Positions 16,856-25,722 of a stretch of 64,000 nucleotides of DNA are shown here, in pieces. Under the pieces are notes generated by a model. It did no database searches. It saw only the letters and a program-made list of their open reading frames with translations, and had not been told where the DNA came from. The first letter of the stretch is position 1; the number at the start of each line of letters is the position of its first letter. The position numbers and the translations under genes are program-made. This DNA is from Lachnospiraceae bacterium (GTDB taxonomy: Bacteria; Bacillota; Clostridia; Lachnospirales; Lachnospiraceae), in NCBI GenBank assembly GCA_015057005.1, contig SVFF01000001.1, positions 1 to 64,000 of the forward strand, read 5' to 3'.

Positions 16856-17380
16856 TTAAATCTCAAGCCCAGCCAACTCAATGCCGCGTTTCACCAGATG
16901 GAGTACCCTGTCCATCTGCCCTGTCAGGTACAAAAAACCCACCAGCGCTTCAAATCCTGTAGCTTTGCGGTAATCGGACATGGTAGCATTCTTGGCAGTA
17001 GTGTAGGACTTGGCGTTACGGCCTCTCTTGTAGACGGCCTTCTCATCCTCCGTAAGTTCCCCGCCGGAGCCTTCTTCTCCGCCATCGCCTGCCAGTGCCG
17101 TGATGATTTTGGCCTGCGTCTCCGCCTTCACATAGCGGGTGGCCTTTTTGTGCAGATCATTGGCGGAGCGGTTGGCCCGCTCCACGATCACAGTCCGGAT
17201 CACCAGTTCGTAAACAGCATCTCCCATATAGGCCAAAGTCAGCGGGGAGTATGCCCGAATGTCCTGCTCCTTACAGTGAAATTCCTGCTTGATCTGAGTA
17301 AGCAGACCGCAAGTTTCGTTACTTGCTGCCACATTGCTCCCGCCCATCTGCTCCATACTTTTCTTTACGCTTTCTTCCAT
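16856..17380 (-). CDS. mrnC: Mini-ribonuclease III
   Basis: The 174-residue product is a stand-alone RNase III catalytic domain without a double-stranded RNA-binding domain, as in Mini-III enzymes that mature 23S rRNA ends. The signature LAYMGDAVYELVIR carries the catalytic Asp and Glu pattern, and NAKSYTTAKNATMSDYRKATGFEALVGFLYL carries the second acidic cluster. Its start overlaps the cysS stop by 16 bases, so translation is probably coupled. Confidence 0.92.
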   Translation of the reverse strand: MEESVKKSMEQMGGSNVAASNETCGLLTQIKQEFHCKEQDIRAYSPLTLAYMGDAVYELVIRTVIVERANRSANDLHKKATRYVKAETQAKIITALAGDGGEEGSGGELTEDEKAVYKRGRNAKSYTTAKNATMSDYRKATGFEALVGFLYLTGQMDRVLHLVKRGIELAGLEI

Positions 17381-18768
17381 TTCACGCCCTCACGTGTATC
17401 TTCCAGCACAATGCCCTGCTCCAGCAATTCATTTCTGATGGCATCTGCAAGAGCAAAGTTCTTTTCCTTCTTGGCAGCCTTTCTCTCTTCGATCTTGGCC
17501 AGCACGTAAGCCTCCAGCTCTGCATCCACGCCGTTGTCAGCAGCAACCTCTTCCTTCAAAAGATCCAGGCTCAGCACTTCATCGTAGCTGCCGATGATCG
17601 CACGCTTGGTAGCGCCGTTTAAATCGGTCTTTAACACATCGTAAAGCAGAGTCACACCCATGGAAGTGTTCACATCATTCCCTACTGCCTCTACAAATTT
17701 AGCCTTGTATTCCTGTACCGCTGCTTCATCCACGGTGCCATTCTTATCCAGATCTGCAATACGCTTCTTTAACTTCTTGTAGGTACCGGCAGCCTGATCA
17801 AGTGCCTCGTAGGAGAAGATCAGGGGTTTGCGGTAATGGGACTGTAAGCAGAACAGTCTGTATGCCAGGGGATCATATCCCTTCCCTTCGATCAGGGAAA
17901 CGGTCAGGAACTCGCCCTTGGACTTACTCATTTTGCCGGACTGATCGTTCAGATGATGCACATGGAACCAGTAATTACACCATTTGTGTCCCAGATAAGC
18001 CTCACTCTGGGCGATCTCATTGGTGTGGTGGGGGAACATGTTGTCAATACCGCCGCAGTGAATGTCCATGTACTCGCCCAGGTGCTTCATACTGATGCAG
18101 GAACACTCAATGTGCCAGCCGGGGTAACCAACACCCCAGGGGCTGTCCCACTTCAAAGCCTGGTCCTCAAATTTGGACTTGGTGAACCACAGCACGAAAT
18201 CGTTCTTATTTTTCTTATTTTCATCCTCTGTTACGTCATCACGCACACCTACCATCAGCTCTTCCTCGGTCTGGTTGCCGAATACATAATAGTTAGACAA
18301 CTTGGAGGTGTCAAAATAAATATTTTCGCCGGCACGGTAAGCATAACCCTTTTCCAGAAGCGCTTCCACCATCTCAATAAAGCTGTCGATACAGTTAGTA
18401 GCAGGCTCCACCACATCGGGAGTCTTGATGTTCAGCTTTGCGCAGTCTGCAAAGAATGCGTCGGTGTAGAACTTGGCAATCTCCATAACTGTCTTCTGCT
18501 CTCTCTTAGCGCCTGCCAGCATCTTATCTTCGCCGGTATCCGCATCAGATGACAGATGTCCTACATCGGTGATGTTCATAACGCGCTTTACATCGTAACC
18601 GCTGTAGCGCAGGATCTTCTCCAGCACATCCTCCATAATATAACTTCTCAGGTTTCCAATATGGGCAAAATGATACACGGTAGGACCGCAGGTGTACATA
18701 TTTACCTTGCCTTCCACATTGGGCACAAATTCTTCCACATTTCTGGTCAGGGTGTTAAACAATTTCAT
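17365..18768 (-). CDS. cysS: Cysteinyl-tRNA synthetase
   Basis: The class I synthetase charges tRNA-Cys. The HIGH-type motif appears as TVYHFAHIGN, preceded by the zinc ligand Cys of TCGPTVYH, and the KMSKS loop as GKMSKSKGEFL. Length (467 residues) is standard. I choose ATG 18768, eight bases after GAGGA, over the GTG at 18774 that would touch the ribosome site. It is the second gene after the cysteine T-box, 19 bases downstream of cysE. Confidence 0.95.
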   Translation of the reverse strand: MKLFNTLTRNVEEFVPNVEGKVNMYTCGPTVYHFAHIGNLRSYIMEDVLEKILRYSGYDVKRVMNITDVGHLSSDADTGEDKMLAGAKREQKTVMEIAKFYTDAFFADCAKLNIKTPDVVEPATNCIDSFIEMVEALLEKGYAYRAGENIYFDTSKLSNYYVFGNQTEEELMVGVRDDVTEDENKKNKNDFVLWFTKSKFEDQALKWDSPWGVGYPGWHIECSCISMKHLGEYMDIHCGGIDNMFPHHTNEIAQSEAYLGHKWCNYWFHVHHLNDQSGKMSKSKGEFLTVSLIEGKGYDPLAYRLFCLQSHYRKPLIFSYEALDQAAGTYKKLKKRIADLDKNGTVDEAAVQEYKAKFVEAVGNDVNTSMGVTLLYDVLKTDLNGATKRAIIGSYDEVLSLDLLKEEVAADNGVDAELEAYVLAKIEERKAAKKEKNFALADAIRNELLEQGIVLEDTREGVKWKKA

Positions 18769-18787
18769 TTTCACTTTCCTCGCTCTC

Positions 18788-19750
18788 TTAAACTTGTATT
18801 TCCGTCTGTACTTTATGACTTTCTTTTTCGTTCTGCTTTTTAAATTCTTTTTTAATTTCTTTCTTAATCTGCTTCTTGGCTTGTTTCTTCACAAATTTTT
18901 CAATCTGTTTCCGGGCCTTGTCATCCAAAATATCCTGGGTGTTCACGCACACTTCTTCTTTGGGACAGTTCTCGCCCTCACATCCCGTATCAATTTCAAA
19001 GCATACCTTACAGTCCGCAGTTTCTCCATCTGCAGCTTCGCAGTTCCTTATCGTCAGACCGTCCGCTTCCGTTTTTGCAGTTTCTTTCTCCAGCTTCAAT
19101 ACTTTCAGTTCTTCTTCCAGTTCGATCAGACGCTCGATCAGGGATGCATTGCTCTTTTGCAGATTTGCAATATCCTCCCTGATAGGGTCAGGCAGATCGG
19201 TCTGATTCAGTGTCTCCTGGGGAAGCACCATATTATTGCGCCGCACCACCCGGCCCGGTACACCTACTACGGTAGAGTTGGGGGGTACTTCGTGCAGCAC
19301 CACGCTTCCTGCACCGATCTTGGAATTGTCACCGATGGTAAAGGAACCCAGTACCTTGGCACCTGCACTGATCATTACATTGTTGCCGATGGTAGGGTGG
19401 CGCTTGCCATGCTCCTTACCGGTACCACCCAGGGTAACGCCCTGATACAGTGTCACATTATCCCCGATAATGGTAGTCTCGCCGATGATCACACCATTGC
19501 CGTGATCGATGAAAAATCCCTTGCCGATCCGGGCGCCGGGATGGATCTCGATGCCGGTCCTGCGCACACCCTTCTGGGAGACATATCTGGCCAGAAAATA
19601 ATGTCCTTTTTGATACAGCTTGTGAGCCAGACGATAATGCAGCATTACCTTAAAACTGGGGTACAAAAGTACTTCCCACGAACTGTGAATGGCCGGGTCT
19701 CTTTCCCGGATCACTTTGATTTCTTCCTTTAGATTCTTGATAAATCCCAT
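18788..19750 (-). CDS. cysE: Serine O-acetyltransferase with an unusual Cys-rich, Lys-rich C-terminal tail
   Basis: The enzyme makes O-acetylserine, the carbon acceptor for cysteine synthesis. Residues 60 to 175 are left-handed beta-helix hexapeptide repeats with the SAT signature IDHGNGVIIGETTIIGD. Standard EpsC-type enzymes end near residue 190 to 230; this one has 320. The extra part is a coiled coil (about 195-228), a segment with six Cys (237, 247, 250, 257, 262, 268) and a tail of alternating KK and acidic residues (279-305). The start is ATG 19750 behind AAAGGAG; the GTG at 19768 is rejected. Expression is controlled by the T-box upstream. Confidence 0.9.
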   Translation of the reverse strand: MGFIKNLKEEIKVIRERDPAIHSSWEVLLYPSFKVMLHYRLAHKLYQKGHYFLARYVSQKGVRRTGIEIHPGARIGKGFFIDHGNGVIIGETTIIGDNVTLYQGVTLGGTGKEHGKRHPTIGNNVMISAGAKVLGSFTIGDNSKIGAGSVVLHEVPPNSTVVGVPGRVVRRNNMVLPQETLNQTDLPDPIREDIANLQKSNASLIERLIELEEELKVLKLEKETAKTEADGLTIRNCEAADGETADCKVCFEIDTGCEGENCPKEEVCVNTQDILDDKARKQIEKFVKKQAKKQIKKEIKKEFKKQNEKESHKVQTEIQV

Positions 19751-19772
19751 ATGATCTCCTTTTGGCACACAT

Positions 19773-20100
19773 AAAAAGCGGACAAATTCCTCTTTTTTAG
19801 AGACGAATTTATCCGCGGTTCCACTCTACTTAAAGGCATAACGCCCTTCACTTAAAAGATTTAACGCATCTTACACGGATCCGGATACTCCCCGAACAGT
19901 TCTCTGTCCCGGTCTAACATCCAATCATTTCCCCGGATCGGCTCACGAATGCACTTCCTTCTCCCTTGGCAAAAACTGCTTGCAGCCGGTGGCAGTTTCT
20001 CTCTGATGCCTCTGTTGAAAAGTACTCTCTTCGCTCTCAGCCTTTTCTTGACTATTTATCGTGTAGGCACTCTATCGTATGCATACTACGTACCTACCTT
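19773..20100 (-). promoter_or_regulatory. T-box riboswitch (cysteine specifier) controlling cysE-cysS-mrnC-rlmB-sigH
   Basis: On the minus strand the T-box AGAGTGGAACCGCGG is at 19813-19827. It is followed by a terminator whose stem (GCGGATAAATTC with GAATTTGTCCGC, 19778-19816) overlaps the T-box end and runs into five T. A stem I with AGAGAG bulges lies upstream (about 19955-20050). The specifier loop shows TGC, a Cys codon, at 19951-19953, after GGAAG. Uncharged tRNA-Cys should favour the antiterminator and raise expression of the operon. Confidence 0.92.
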
Positions 20101-20106
20101 TAATAC

Positions 20107-20135
20107 AGAATATGCAAAATCTGCGGTTTTGTCAA
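20107..20135 (-). promoter_or_regulatory. Sigma-A-type promoter of the T-box operon
   Basis: Consensus TTGACA (20130-20135) and TATTCT (20107-20112) on the minus strand are 17 bases apart, immediately before the T-box leader and just past the neighbouring phosphodiesterase stop. Confidence 0.8.
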
Positions 20136-20139
20136 CTGT

Positions 20140-21438
20140 TTATCTAAATAATTCCACAAGACATCTGCCGTCCACATCCTCCATCTCAAATCCCAGTGCA
20201 TGGGCAAAGGTGGGAGCTTCGTCTACCAGATTGGCATTCTCCAGCACTACACCGGGCTTGATATGAGGTCCGAAAGCTACCAGGGTAGGCTGAGGTCCCT
20301 TCTCCGGAAGATGTCCGTGAGTAGCACGGCCGAAGCGGTAGTTGCGGTTGTCCAGCGGCTGTACCAGCGGTCTCTGCCACTCGTTTGCAAACGTAGTATA
20401 ACCGTCTGTCTCAATTACAAATGAGAAATCACCGCCCAGGTGATGCTTGGTGCGTGCTTCCTCCTCTGTAAAAATTTCACCGATGCCATAAGCTTCTTCT
20501 GCTTTCAGCTGCTCCAACACTGCCTTGGTCTTTGCCACATCCTCAGCGTTGTCGGGATTCTTCAGATAGATCAGGCTGGACAGACCGCCGGACTTGGAAA
20601 ATGCCACATAATCTGTGATATTGCCCTCTTCGTCCACATCGATCAGGCCTCTTTCTGCAAACAACACATTCATAGATACACAGCGGCGGATCTCCAGCTG
20701 GCCGTGGTCGCTGACAATAAAGAAGTCGGTCTTGTCAAGGATGCCCGCATCGTCCGCAGCTTTCAGCAGGTGACAGAACCAGAGATTATTCTCATGTAAG
20801 GAGGTTTCCACCTTACTGGTAAACAGCCCGGTCTCATGACGGTATGCATCCACATTTCCGTTGTGGATCATTAAAAGGTTGGGCTTAAACTCACGCAGCA
20901 TATCGCAGGCACACTGCATGAAAAACTCGTCACACCAGGGGTGCATGCGGTGGCGGTTCTCAATCAGCTTGCTGTTGGGCTTAACTACCTTTTCAATGAC
21001 TTCCTCGCTGCTGCCGGAGTCGCGGAAGCACTGTACGGTAGACTCTCCAAATTGCGGCCAATATTCACACACCTGATAATCAATATTAGGGTCATTGCCG
21101 GTAACAGGCCAGCACACAGCAGCAGTTGTCAGTCCCTGCTCCTTGGCGTATTCAAAAATAGACTTTGCTTTCACGGATTCATGCATGTGCTGCCACAAGC
21201 TGCCGCGCACACAAACCTCAGGTTTTTCATTGTTGACAATGCCATGACGATCGGGATATACACCGGTCCGCATGGTCGTATGACAAGGGTATGTAATGGT
21301 GGGGTAAACAGATCTTACTTTATTGACTCTGGCAGTTTTGGGCCAGATTTCTTCGAAAGTATATAATTTTGATAAAATCTCCAGGTCTTCATAAACCAAA
21401 GCATCTACTGATAATACAACGACATGTCTGTCCTTCAT
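20140..21438 (-). CDS. Alkaline phosphatase superfamily protein, nucleotide pyrophosphatase/phosphodiesterase type
   Basis: The 432-residue protein fits the type I phosphodiesterase branch of the alkaline phosphatase superfamily. Metal and nucleophile motifs are visible: LSVDALV near the start (Asp11), TITYPCHTTMRTGVYPDRHGI with the nucleophile Thr, FIVSDHGQLE for the second metal site, and a C-terminal RATHGHLPE with the last His. No signal peptide is present, so it is cytoplasmic, unlike animal ENPP enzymes. The substrate cannot be read from sequence. It stands alone, with its start behind a GGAGG sequence. Confidence 0.8.
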   Translation of the reverse strand: MKDRHVVVLSVDALVYEDLEILSKLYTFEEIWPKTARVNKVRSVYPTITYPCHTTMRTGVYPDRHGIVNNEKPEVCVRGSLWQHMHESVKAKSIFEYAKEQGLTTAAVCWPVTGNDPNIDYQVCEYWPQFGESTVQCFRDSGSSEEVIEKVVKPNSKLIENRHRMHPWCDEFFMQCACDMLREFKPNLLMIHNGNVDAYRHETGLFTSKVETSLHENNLWFCHLLKAADDAGILDKTDFFIVSDHGQLEIRRCVSMNVLFAERGLIDVDEEGNITDYVAFSKSGGLSSLIYLKNPDNAEDVAKTKAVLEQLKAEEAYGIGEIFTEEEARTKHHLGGDFSFVIETDGYTTFANEWQRPLVQPLDNRNYRFGRATHGHLPEKGPQPTLVAFGPHIKPGVVLENANLVDEAPTFAHALGFEMEDVDGRCLVELFR

Positions 21439-21524
21439 GATTGTCCTCCTTGTATGTCCCGCTTATGTGTTTAGGTGTTCTGCGGTTTTTGCATTTCTTG
21501 TTATGCTTTATTTTATACTGTATT

Positions 21525-22046
21525 TTATCTTATATAGTACACCCAATTTTCTTTTCTGGGCTTGGCATCCGGATACTCGCCGTCAATATATCCCAATACA
21601 CAATGACCGATGCCCTCGTACTCGTCCTCAATGCCCAATTCCTTCAAAATAGCCTTGCCTTCTTCGGACTCGAATTCTTCTTTTGCACGGTGGATCCAAC
21701 AGCTGCCGATACCCAATTCATGGGCTGCCAGCATCAGATTTCCCATTACCAGACTGCCGTCATACACACGGGTAGGCCAATTCTTGTCAGCCAGCACGAT
21801 CAGCACTACAGGAGCACCATAAAAGGGATCCGTCTCTGCGCCCATAATAGCCGCATTCATCTTGGAAAGCTTGTCTCTCATCTCACGGTTGGTCACTGCA
21901 ATGATGATGGGAGCCTGATGATTCTTACCGGTAGCCGCAAAGGTACCTGCCTCAATGATCTGTTCCAGAATCTCATCAGGAATCATATCGGATTTAAATT
22001 TGCGGATACTTCTTCTGGTCTTCATTTTGTTTAAAACGTCTGACAT
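21525..22046 (-). CDS. Nitroreductase family protein
   Basis: The 173-residue FMN-dependent reductase has the family's opening RRSIRKF, the PIIIAVTNRE strand, and the C-terminal half with GSCWIHRAKEEF and GIGHCVLGY. Proteins of this size reduce nitro groups, quinones or flavins with NAD(P)H; the substrate here is unknown. It lies between the phosphodiesterase and ispF genes with its own GGAGG site. Confidence 0.85.
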   Translation of the reverse strand: MSDVLNKMKTRRSIRKFKSDMIPDEILEQIIEAGTFAATGKNHQAPIIIAVTNREMRDKLSKMNAAIMGAETDPFYGAPVVLIVLADKNWPTRVYDGSLVMGNLMLAAHELGIGSCWIHRAKEEFESEEGKAILKELGIEDEYEGIGHCVLGYIDGEYPDAKPRKENWVYYIR

Positions 22047-22171
22047 AGTTTTTCCTCCTGCCTTTCATTTCCTTCTTATTTCATTCACATACATTTTCAT
22101 TCACATGCCTGCGTCATTCCGTGAGAAAGCCTGAGCGCAGGCACACAACAATATCGTTTCACTACGAATTA

Positions 22172-22711
22172 CTATTGATTGCTATGACAGCCACTGCAGC
22201 CCTCGCAGCCGTTAGACACTGCCATGGCTCCCAGATCAAAGGGGCTTGTCAGCATGCAGATAGCCTGGGCGGAAATGCCTTCTCCGGTGCCGGTAAAACC
22301 AAGTCCTTCCTCTGTGGTGGCCTTTACATTCACCTGGCGCACATCCAGATGCAGGGCACCTGCAATATTTTCACGCATGGTATCAATATGGGGGCGCATC
22401 TTGGGCGCCTGGGCGATAATGGTGGCATCAATATTTTCGATCAGGTAACTCTCCTGCTCCAGCAGATCCCCTACCTTCTCCAACAAGATCAGGGAAGAAA
22501 TCCCCTTGTAGGCAGGATCACTGTCCGGGAAATGCTTGCCGATATCTCCCAGCGCCGCTGCTCCCAGCAAAGCGTCGGAAATCGCGTGCAGAAGCACATC
22601 CGCATCAGAGTGGCCCAGCAGTCCCTTTTCATAAGGAATCTTTACACCGCCCATGATCAAGTCTCTTCCTTCCACCAGACGGTGGACATCATATCCCATT
22701 CCAATTCTCAT
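22172..22711 (-). CDS. ispF: 2-C-methyl-D-erythritol 2,4-cyclodiphosphate synthase
   Basis: The enzyme forms the cyclic diphosphate of the MEP isoprenoid pathway. Signature residues include the zinc ligands in [11 protein letters not shown] (Asp8, His10) and His42, the stretch [30 protein letters not shown], and [19 protein letters not shown]. Family enzymes end near residue 157 to 160; here a short tail follows that includes [11 protein letters not shown] (four Cys and one His). The tail may bind metal or be disordered. Confidence 0.94.
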   Translation of the reverse strand: MRIGMGYDVHRLVEGRDLIMGGVKIPYEKGLLGHSDADVLLHAISDALLGAAALGDIGKHFPDSDPAYKGISSLILLEKVGDLLEQESYLIENIDATIIAQAPKMRPHIDTMRENIAGALHLDVRQVNVKATTEEGLGFTGTGEGISAQAICMLTSPFDLGAMAVSNGCEGCSGCHSNQ

Positions 22712-22773
22712 AATTTCAGGTCCTTTCCTTTTTCAGCAGCAGACATGCCGCTTTTTCAGCCGCCTGCAACTAT

Positions 22774-22808
22774 AAAAACAGGTTACAATACCTGAAGATA
22801 TTGTAACC
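22774..22808 (-). terminator. Terminator after the DEAD-box helicase gene
   Basis: GGTTACAATA and TATTGTAACC form a ten-pair stem on the minus strand, followed by TGTTTTTATA. Confidence 0.75.
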
Positions 22809-22850
22809 CATCTGCTTGTAAATAACAAATATTTTTTGCGTCTTTTGTTC

Positions 22851-24614
22851 TTATTCTGCCCGACGGGAAGCCTTGTAGCTTCTGTCCCTGTCGCCGCGGC
22901 CTCTGCCTGATGCTTTGCCGCGCTGGTCATATCCATCTCTGCGGCTGCCCTCCTGCTTTCTGCGCTCAGCACCGTCTCTGTGACTGCTTTCCGCAGTCCT
23001 GCGCTCCGCGCTGCCCCTGCGTGAACCTTCCGCGCCTCTGCGTTCGGCACCGTCTCTGCCGCCCTCTGTGCTTCTTTGCCCGGCACTGTCTCTGCGGCTG
23101 CGGTCAAAGTTTCTCACTCTGTCTCCCCGACCGCCCCGGTCTCTTCCCTTGTCGTCATACCGTCCGGTACGACGTACAGCATATTCATCTACTGCAATCT
23201 CTTCCTGCTTATCCCCTACCTGCATCTTCAGCATGGCGGCTGCCAGTTCCAGAGCATCACACCCCTCAGCCTCCATTTTGCGCTGCAGGAAGTTCCTCAT
23301 CAGCTCCATATCCTCATGCTCGTGAAGTTCCCAGGCCTGATTCAGATACTTGTCAGCCTTGGCCTTCAGCACTTTGGCTGCACCGGGGAATTTCTTTTCT
23401 TCTACAGTGGTGCGGCAGAACTTCTCGATTTCTCGGATCTTAAAGATTTCCCGGCCGCTTACGAACGTAAAGGAACGGCCGGTGCGTCCCGCACGGCCTG
23501 TTCTGCCGATACGGTGCACATAATATTCCACATCCTGAGGAATATCATAATTGATCACTGCCTCCACATCATCCACATCAATACCTCTGGCAGCCACATC
23601 AGTAGCGATCAGGATATTGGTGCTGCCGTTGCGGAAGCGGTTCATGGCCACATCACGCTGGGCCTGGGACATATCGCCATGCAGAGCCTCCGCCTGATAA
23701 CCTGCCCGCTTTAAAACTTCTGCCAATTCATCTACCTTTTTCTTAGTATTACAAAAGATCAGACACAGTTTCGGCTGATAATATTCCAACAGGCGGACAC
23801 AGGCTGCGTCCTTATCCTGACTTTTTACACGATAATATTTCTGACTTACCAAGGGAATGGTCAGTTCCTTGGATGCCACTTTCACCAGTTTGGCATCCTT
23901 CTGGAATTTGTTGGTAATATCCAAAATAGGCTGGGGCATGGTAGCGGAAAACAGGGCCGTCTGGTGTTCATTAGGGATCTGTCCCAGAATCAACTCCATA
24001 TCTTCCCTAAAGCCCATATTCAGCATCTCGTCTGCTTCATCCAGCACCACCATATTCACATGGTCCAGCTTGATGGTGTGACGGCGCATATGGTCCATGA
24101 CACGTCCCGGTGTACCTACAATGATCTGCACGCCCCTAAGGCCACTGATCTGTCTGCTGATATCCTGACCGCCGTAAATGGGCAGCACCTTGATACCGTG
24201 CATATATTTTGCCAGCTTACGAATCTCCTCTGCCGCCTGCATTGCCAGTTCTCTGGTGGGACACAGGATCACGGTCTGAAGCTTTTTCAGCTCAGGATCC
24301 ACTTTCTGAATAGCAGGGATTCCGAAGGCTGCCGTCTTGCCGGTGCCGGTCTGGGCCTGCCCGATAATATCCTCTCCACACAAAAGGTAGGGAATCGCCT
24401 GCTCCTGAATAGGCGTCAGTTTCCGAAAGCCCATATCCTGAGCTGCTCTGATGATTCTTTCATCCAACAATTCCGCAAAGGCCAGCAGATCATTTTCTTC
24501 CTCTGCTGCCGTCTGTCCGCAAACCATTTCCTCAGAACTCCTATTTTCTTCCACACACAGCGTCATTTCCATTTCCTTGGTACATTCATTTTCATTCTTC
24601 AATAAATTACTCAC
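22851..24614 (-). CDS. DEAD-box ATP-dependent RNA helicase
   Basis: The 587-residue protein is a cold-shock/ribosome-assembly type helicase of the CshA/DeaD group. Visible motifs: Q motif (LTPIQEQAIP), Walker A (AQTGTGKTAA), DEAD (VLDEADEML), SAT (LFSATMP), and HRIGRTGRAGRTG. A DbpA-like region follows to about residue 465. From about 490 the tail is an Arg/Gly/Glu-rich repeat region with many RRD, AER and EGSRR words, expected to bind RNA. The start is a GTG six bases after AAGGAG. It is probably a single-gene unit with its own terminator. Confidence 0.92.
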   Translation of the reverse strand: MSNLLKNENECTKEMEMTLCVEENRSSEEMVCGQTAAEEENDLLAFAELLDERIIRAAQDMGFRKLTPIQEQAIPYLLCGEDIIGQAQTGTGKTAAFGIPAIQKVDPELKKLQTVILCPTRELAMQAAEEIRKLAKYMHGIKVLPIYGGQDISRQISGLRGVQIIVGTPGRVMDHMRRHTIKLDHVNMVVLDEADEMLNMGFREDMELILGQIPNEHQTALFSATMPQPILDITNKFQKDAKLVKVASKELTIPLVSQKYYRVKSQDKDAACVRLLEYYQPKLCLIFCNTKKKVDELAEVLKRAGYQAEALHGDMSQAQRDVAMNRFRNGSTNILIATDVAARGIDVDDVEAVINYDIPQDVEYYVHRIGRTGRAGRTGRSFTFVSGREIFKIREIEKFCRTTVEEKKFPGAAKVLKAKADKYLNQAWELHEHEDMELMRNFLQRKMEAEGCDALELAAAMLKMQVGDKQEEIAVDEYAVRRTGRYDDKGRDRGGRGDRVRNFDRSRRDSAGQRSTEGGRDGAERRGAEGSRRGSAERRTAESSHRDGAERRKQEGSRRDGYDQRGKASGRGRGDRDRSYKASRRAE

Positions 24615-24676
24615 TCAAATCTCCTTATTTCTCTTCGCCTGATACCGCCGGCTCTTATCAGCAGTTTTCCAGGCAC

Positions 24677-24718
24677 AAAAAAGGAGAAATCATTATACGA
24701 ACCGTTAATGATTTCTCC
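24677..24718 (-). terminator. Terminator after the epimerase/dehydrogenase operon
   Basis: GGAGAAATCATTA and TAATGATTTCTCC form a 13-pair stem, followed on the minus strand by six T. Confidence 0.85.
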
Positions 24719-24814
24719 AATCATTCATCATTCATCCCGCACAGTATAACACGGGAGATTACTCAACACAAGTTTTTTATCAAAAACACACGAAAACTTT
24801 ACATGTAAAAGTTT

Positions 24815-25690
24815 TTACATTGTCTCTTCAAACATAAATTTCTGGAACAGCAGTGCATCATGGGCATCCTTGTCCAGCTGCTCCTGAGTGATGTTGGGCT
24901 TCATATCGTGCCAGATGTGGATGTCGCGTTCAACCTGTCCGCCTCTGTTTACGAAGGGCTCCATAACTACGCTGCCGTTGTAACCGATGGCACGCAGTGC
25001 TTCACCGATCTCTCTCCATGCCATACGACCCTGTCCGGGCACCTTACGGTTGCACTCGCCGGTGTGGAAATGGCCCAACAGGGAGCCTGCGGAACGGATT
25101 GCCTCGGAAATGCTGGTCTCCTCAATATTCATATGGAAAGTATCCAGCATCACTTTTACATTGTCCTTGCCCACTTCCTTTACAAACTGAATGCCTTCTT
25201 CTGCGGTGTTCAGGATATGATTCTCGAAGCGGTTCAGAACCTCCATATTTAAGGTGATATCATAGGGTGCAGCCAGTTCAGACAGAATCTGTGTACCTTC
25301 CACGCTGTACTTCCAGTCTTCCTCTTTATATACAGGCTTGGAGAAATCGATAGGCCAGTAAGAGTACAGTGCACCGCCGATTGCATGGATGTCCAGCTGA
25401 CCCATTACATCAAACAGACGCTTGAACCACTCGGTTGCACCTGCACGGATAGCGGGATCAGAAGAACCCATATTGTGATCAAAGGAAGGGCCATAGCCTG
25501 CAGTCAGTTCAATACCTGCAGCTTTTGCGCTGTCGCGCAGCTCCTTGATCTGGGCAACGGTGTAATCAGCCAGAGGCTTTGCACCAACCTCCAGAATATC
25601 AAAGCCAAGTCTTGCTACTCTATCGGTATAATTTACATAGTTTGCTTCCCATTCTTTTTCCCAGTAAGCATAGTAAATACCATATTTCAT
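24815..25690 (-). CDS. D-allulose (D-psicose) 3-epimerase-type ketose epimerase
   Basis: The 291-residue TIM barrel closely resembles characterised Clostridium ketose 3-epimerases. The four metal ligands and catalytic residues fall at the same numbers as in those enzymes: Glu150 (NMEVLNRFEN), Asp183 (VMLDTFHMN), His209 (GHFHTGECNR) and Glu244 (VVMEPF). Substrate residues Tyr6, Trp112 and Arg215 are also present. It would interconvert D-fructose and D-allulose or a related C-3 epimer pair with a divalent metal. It forms an operon with the zinc dehydrogenase upstream (32 bases between them), which suggests a catabolic route for a rare sugar. The true physiological substrate is not proven. Confidence 0.88.
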   Translation of the reverse strand: MKYGIYYAYWEKEWEANYVNYTDRVARLGFDILEVGAKPLADYTVAQIKELRDSAKAAGIELTAGYGPSFDHNMGSSDPAIRAGATEWFKRLFDVMGQLDIHAIGGALYSYWPIDFSKPVYKEEDWKYSVEGTQILSELAAPYDITLNMEVLNRFENHILNTAEEGIQFVKEVGKDNVKVMLDTFHMNIEETSISEAIRSAGSLLGHFHTGECNRKVPGQGRMAWREIGEALRAIGYNGSVVMEPFVNRGGQVERDIHIWHDMKPNITQEQLDKDAHDALLFQKFMFEETM

Positions 25691-25722
25691 GTTTATTTCC
25701 TCCTGATCATTCGTTCAAAACA

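Noticed and set aside
18692..19732. 346-residue plus-strand frame
   Set aside because: Antisense to cysE and cysS, Phe/Leu-rich shadow of the Lys/Glu-rich tail.
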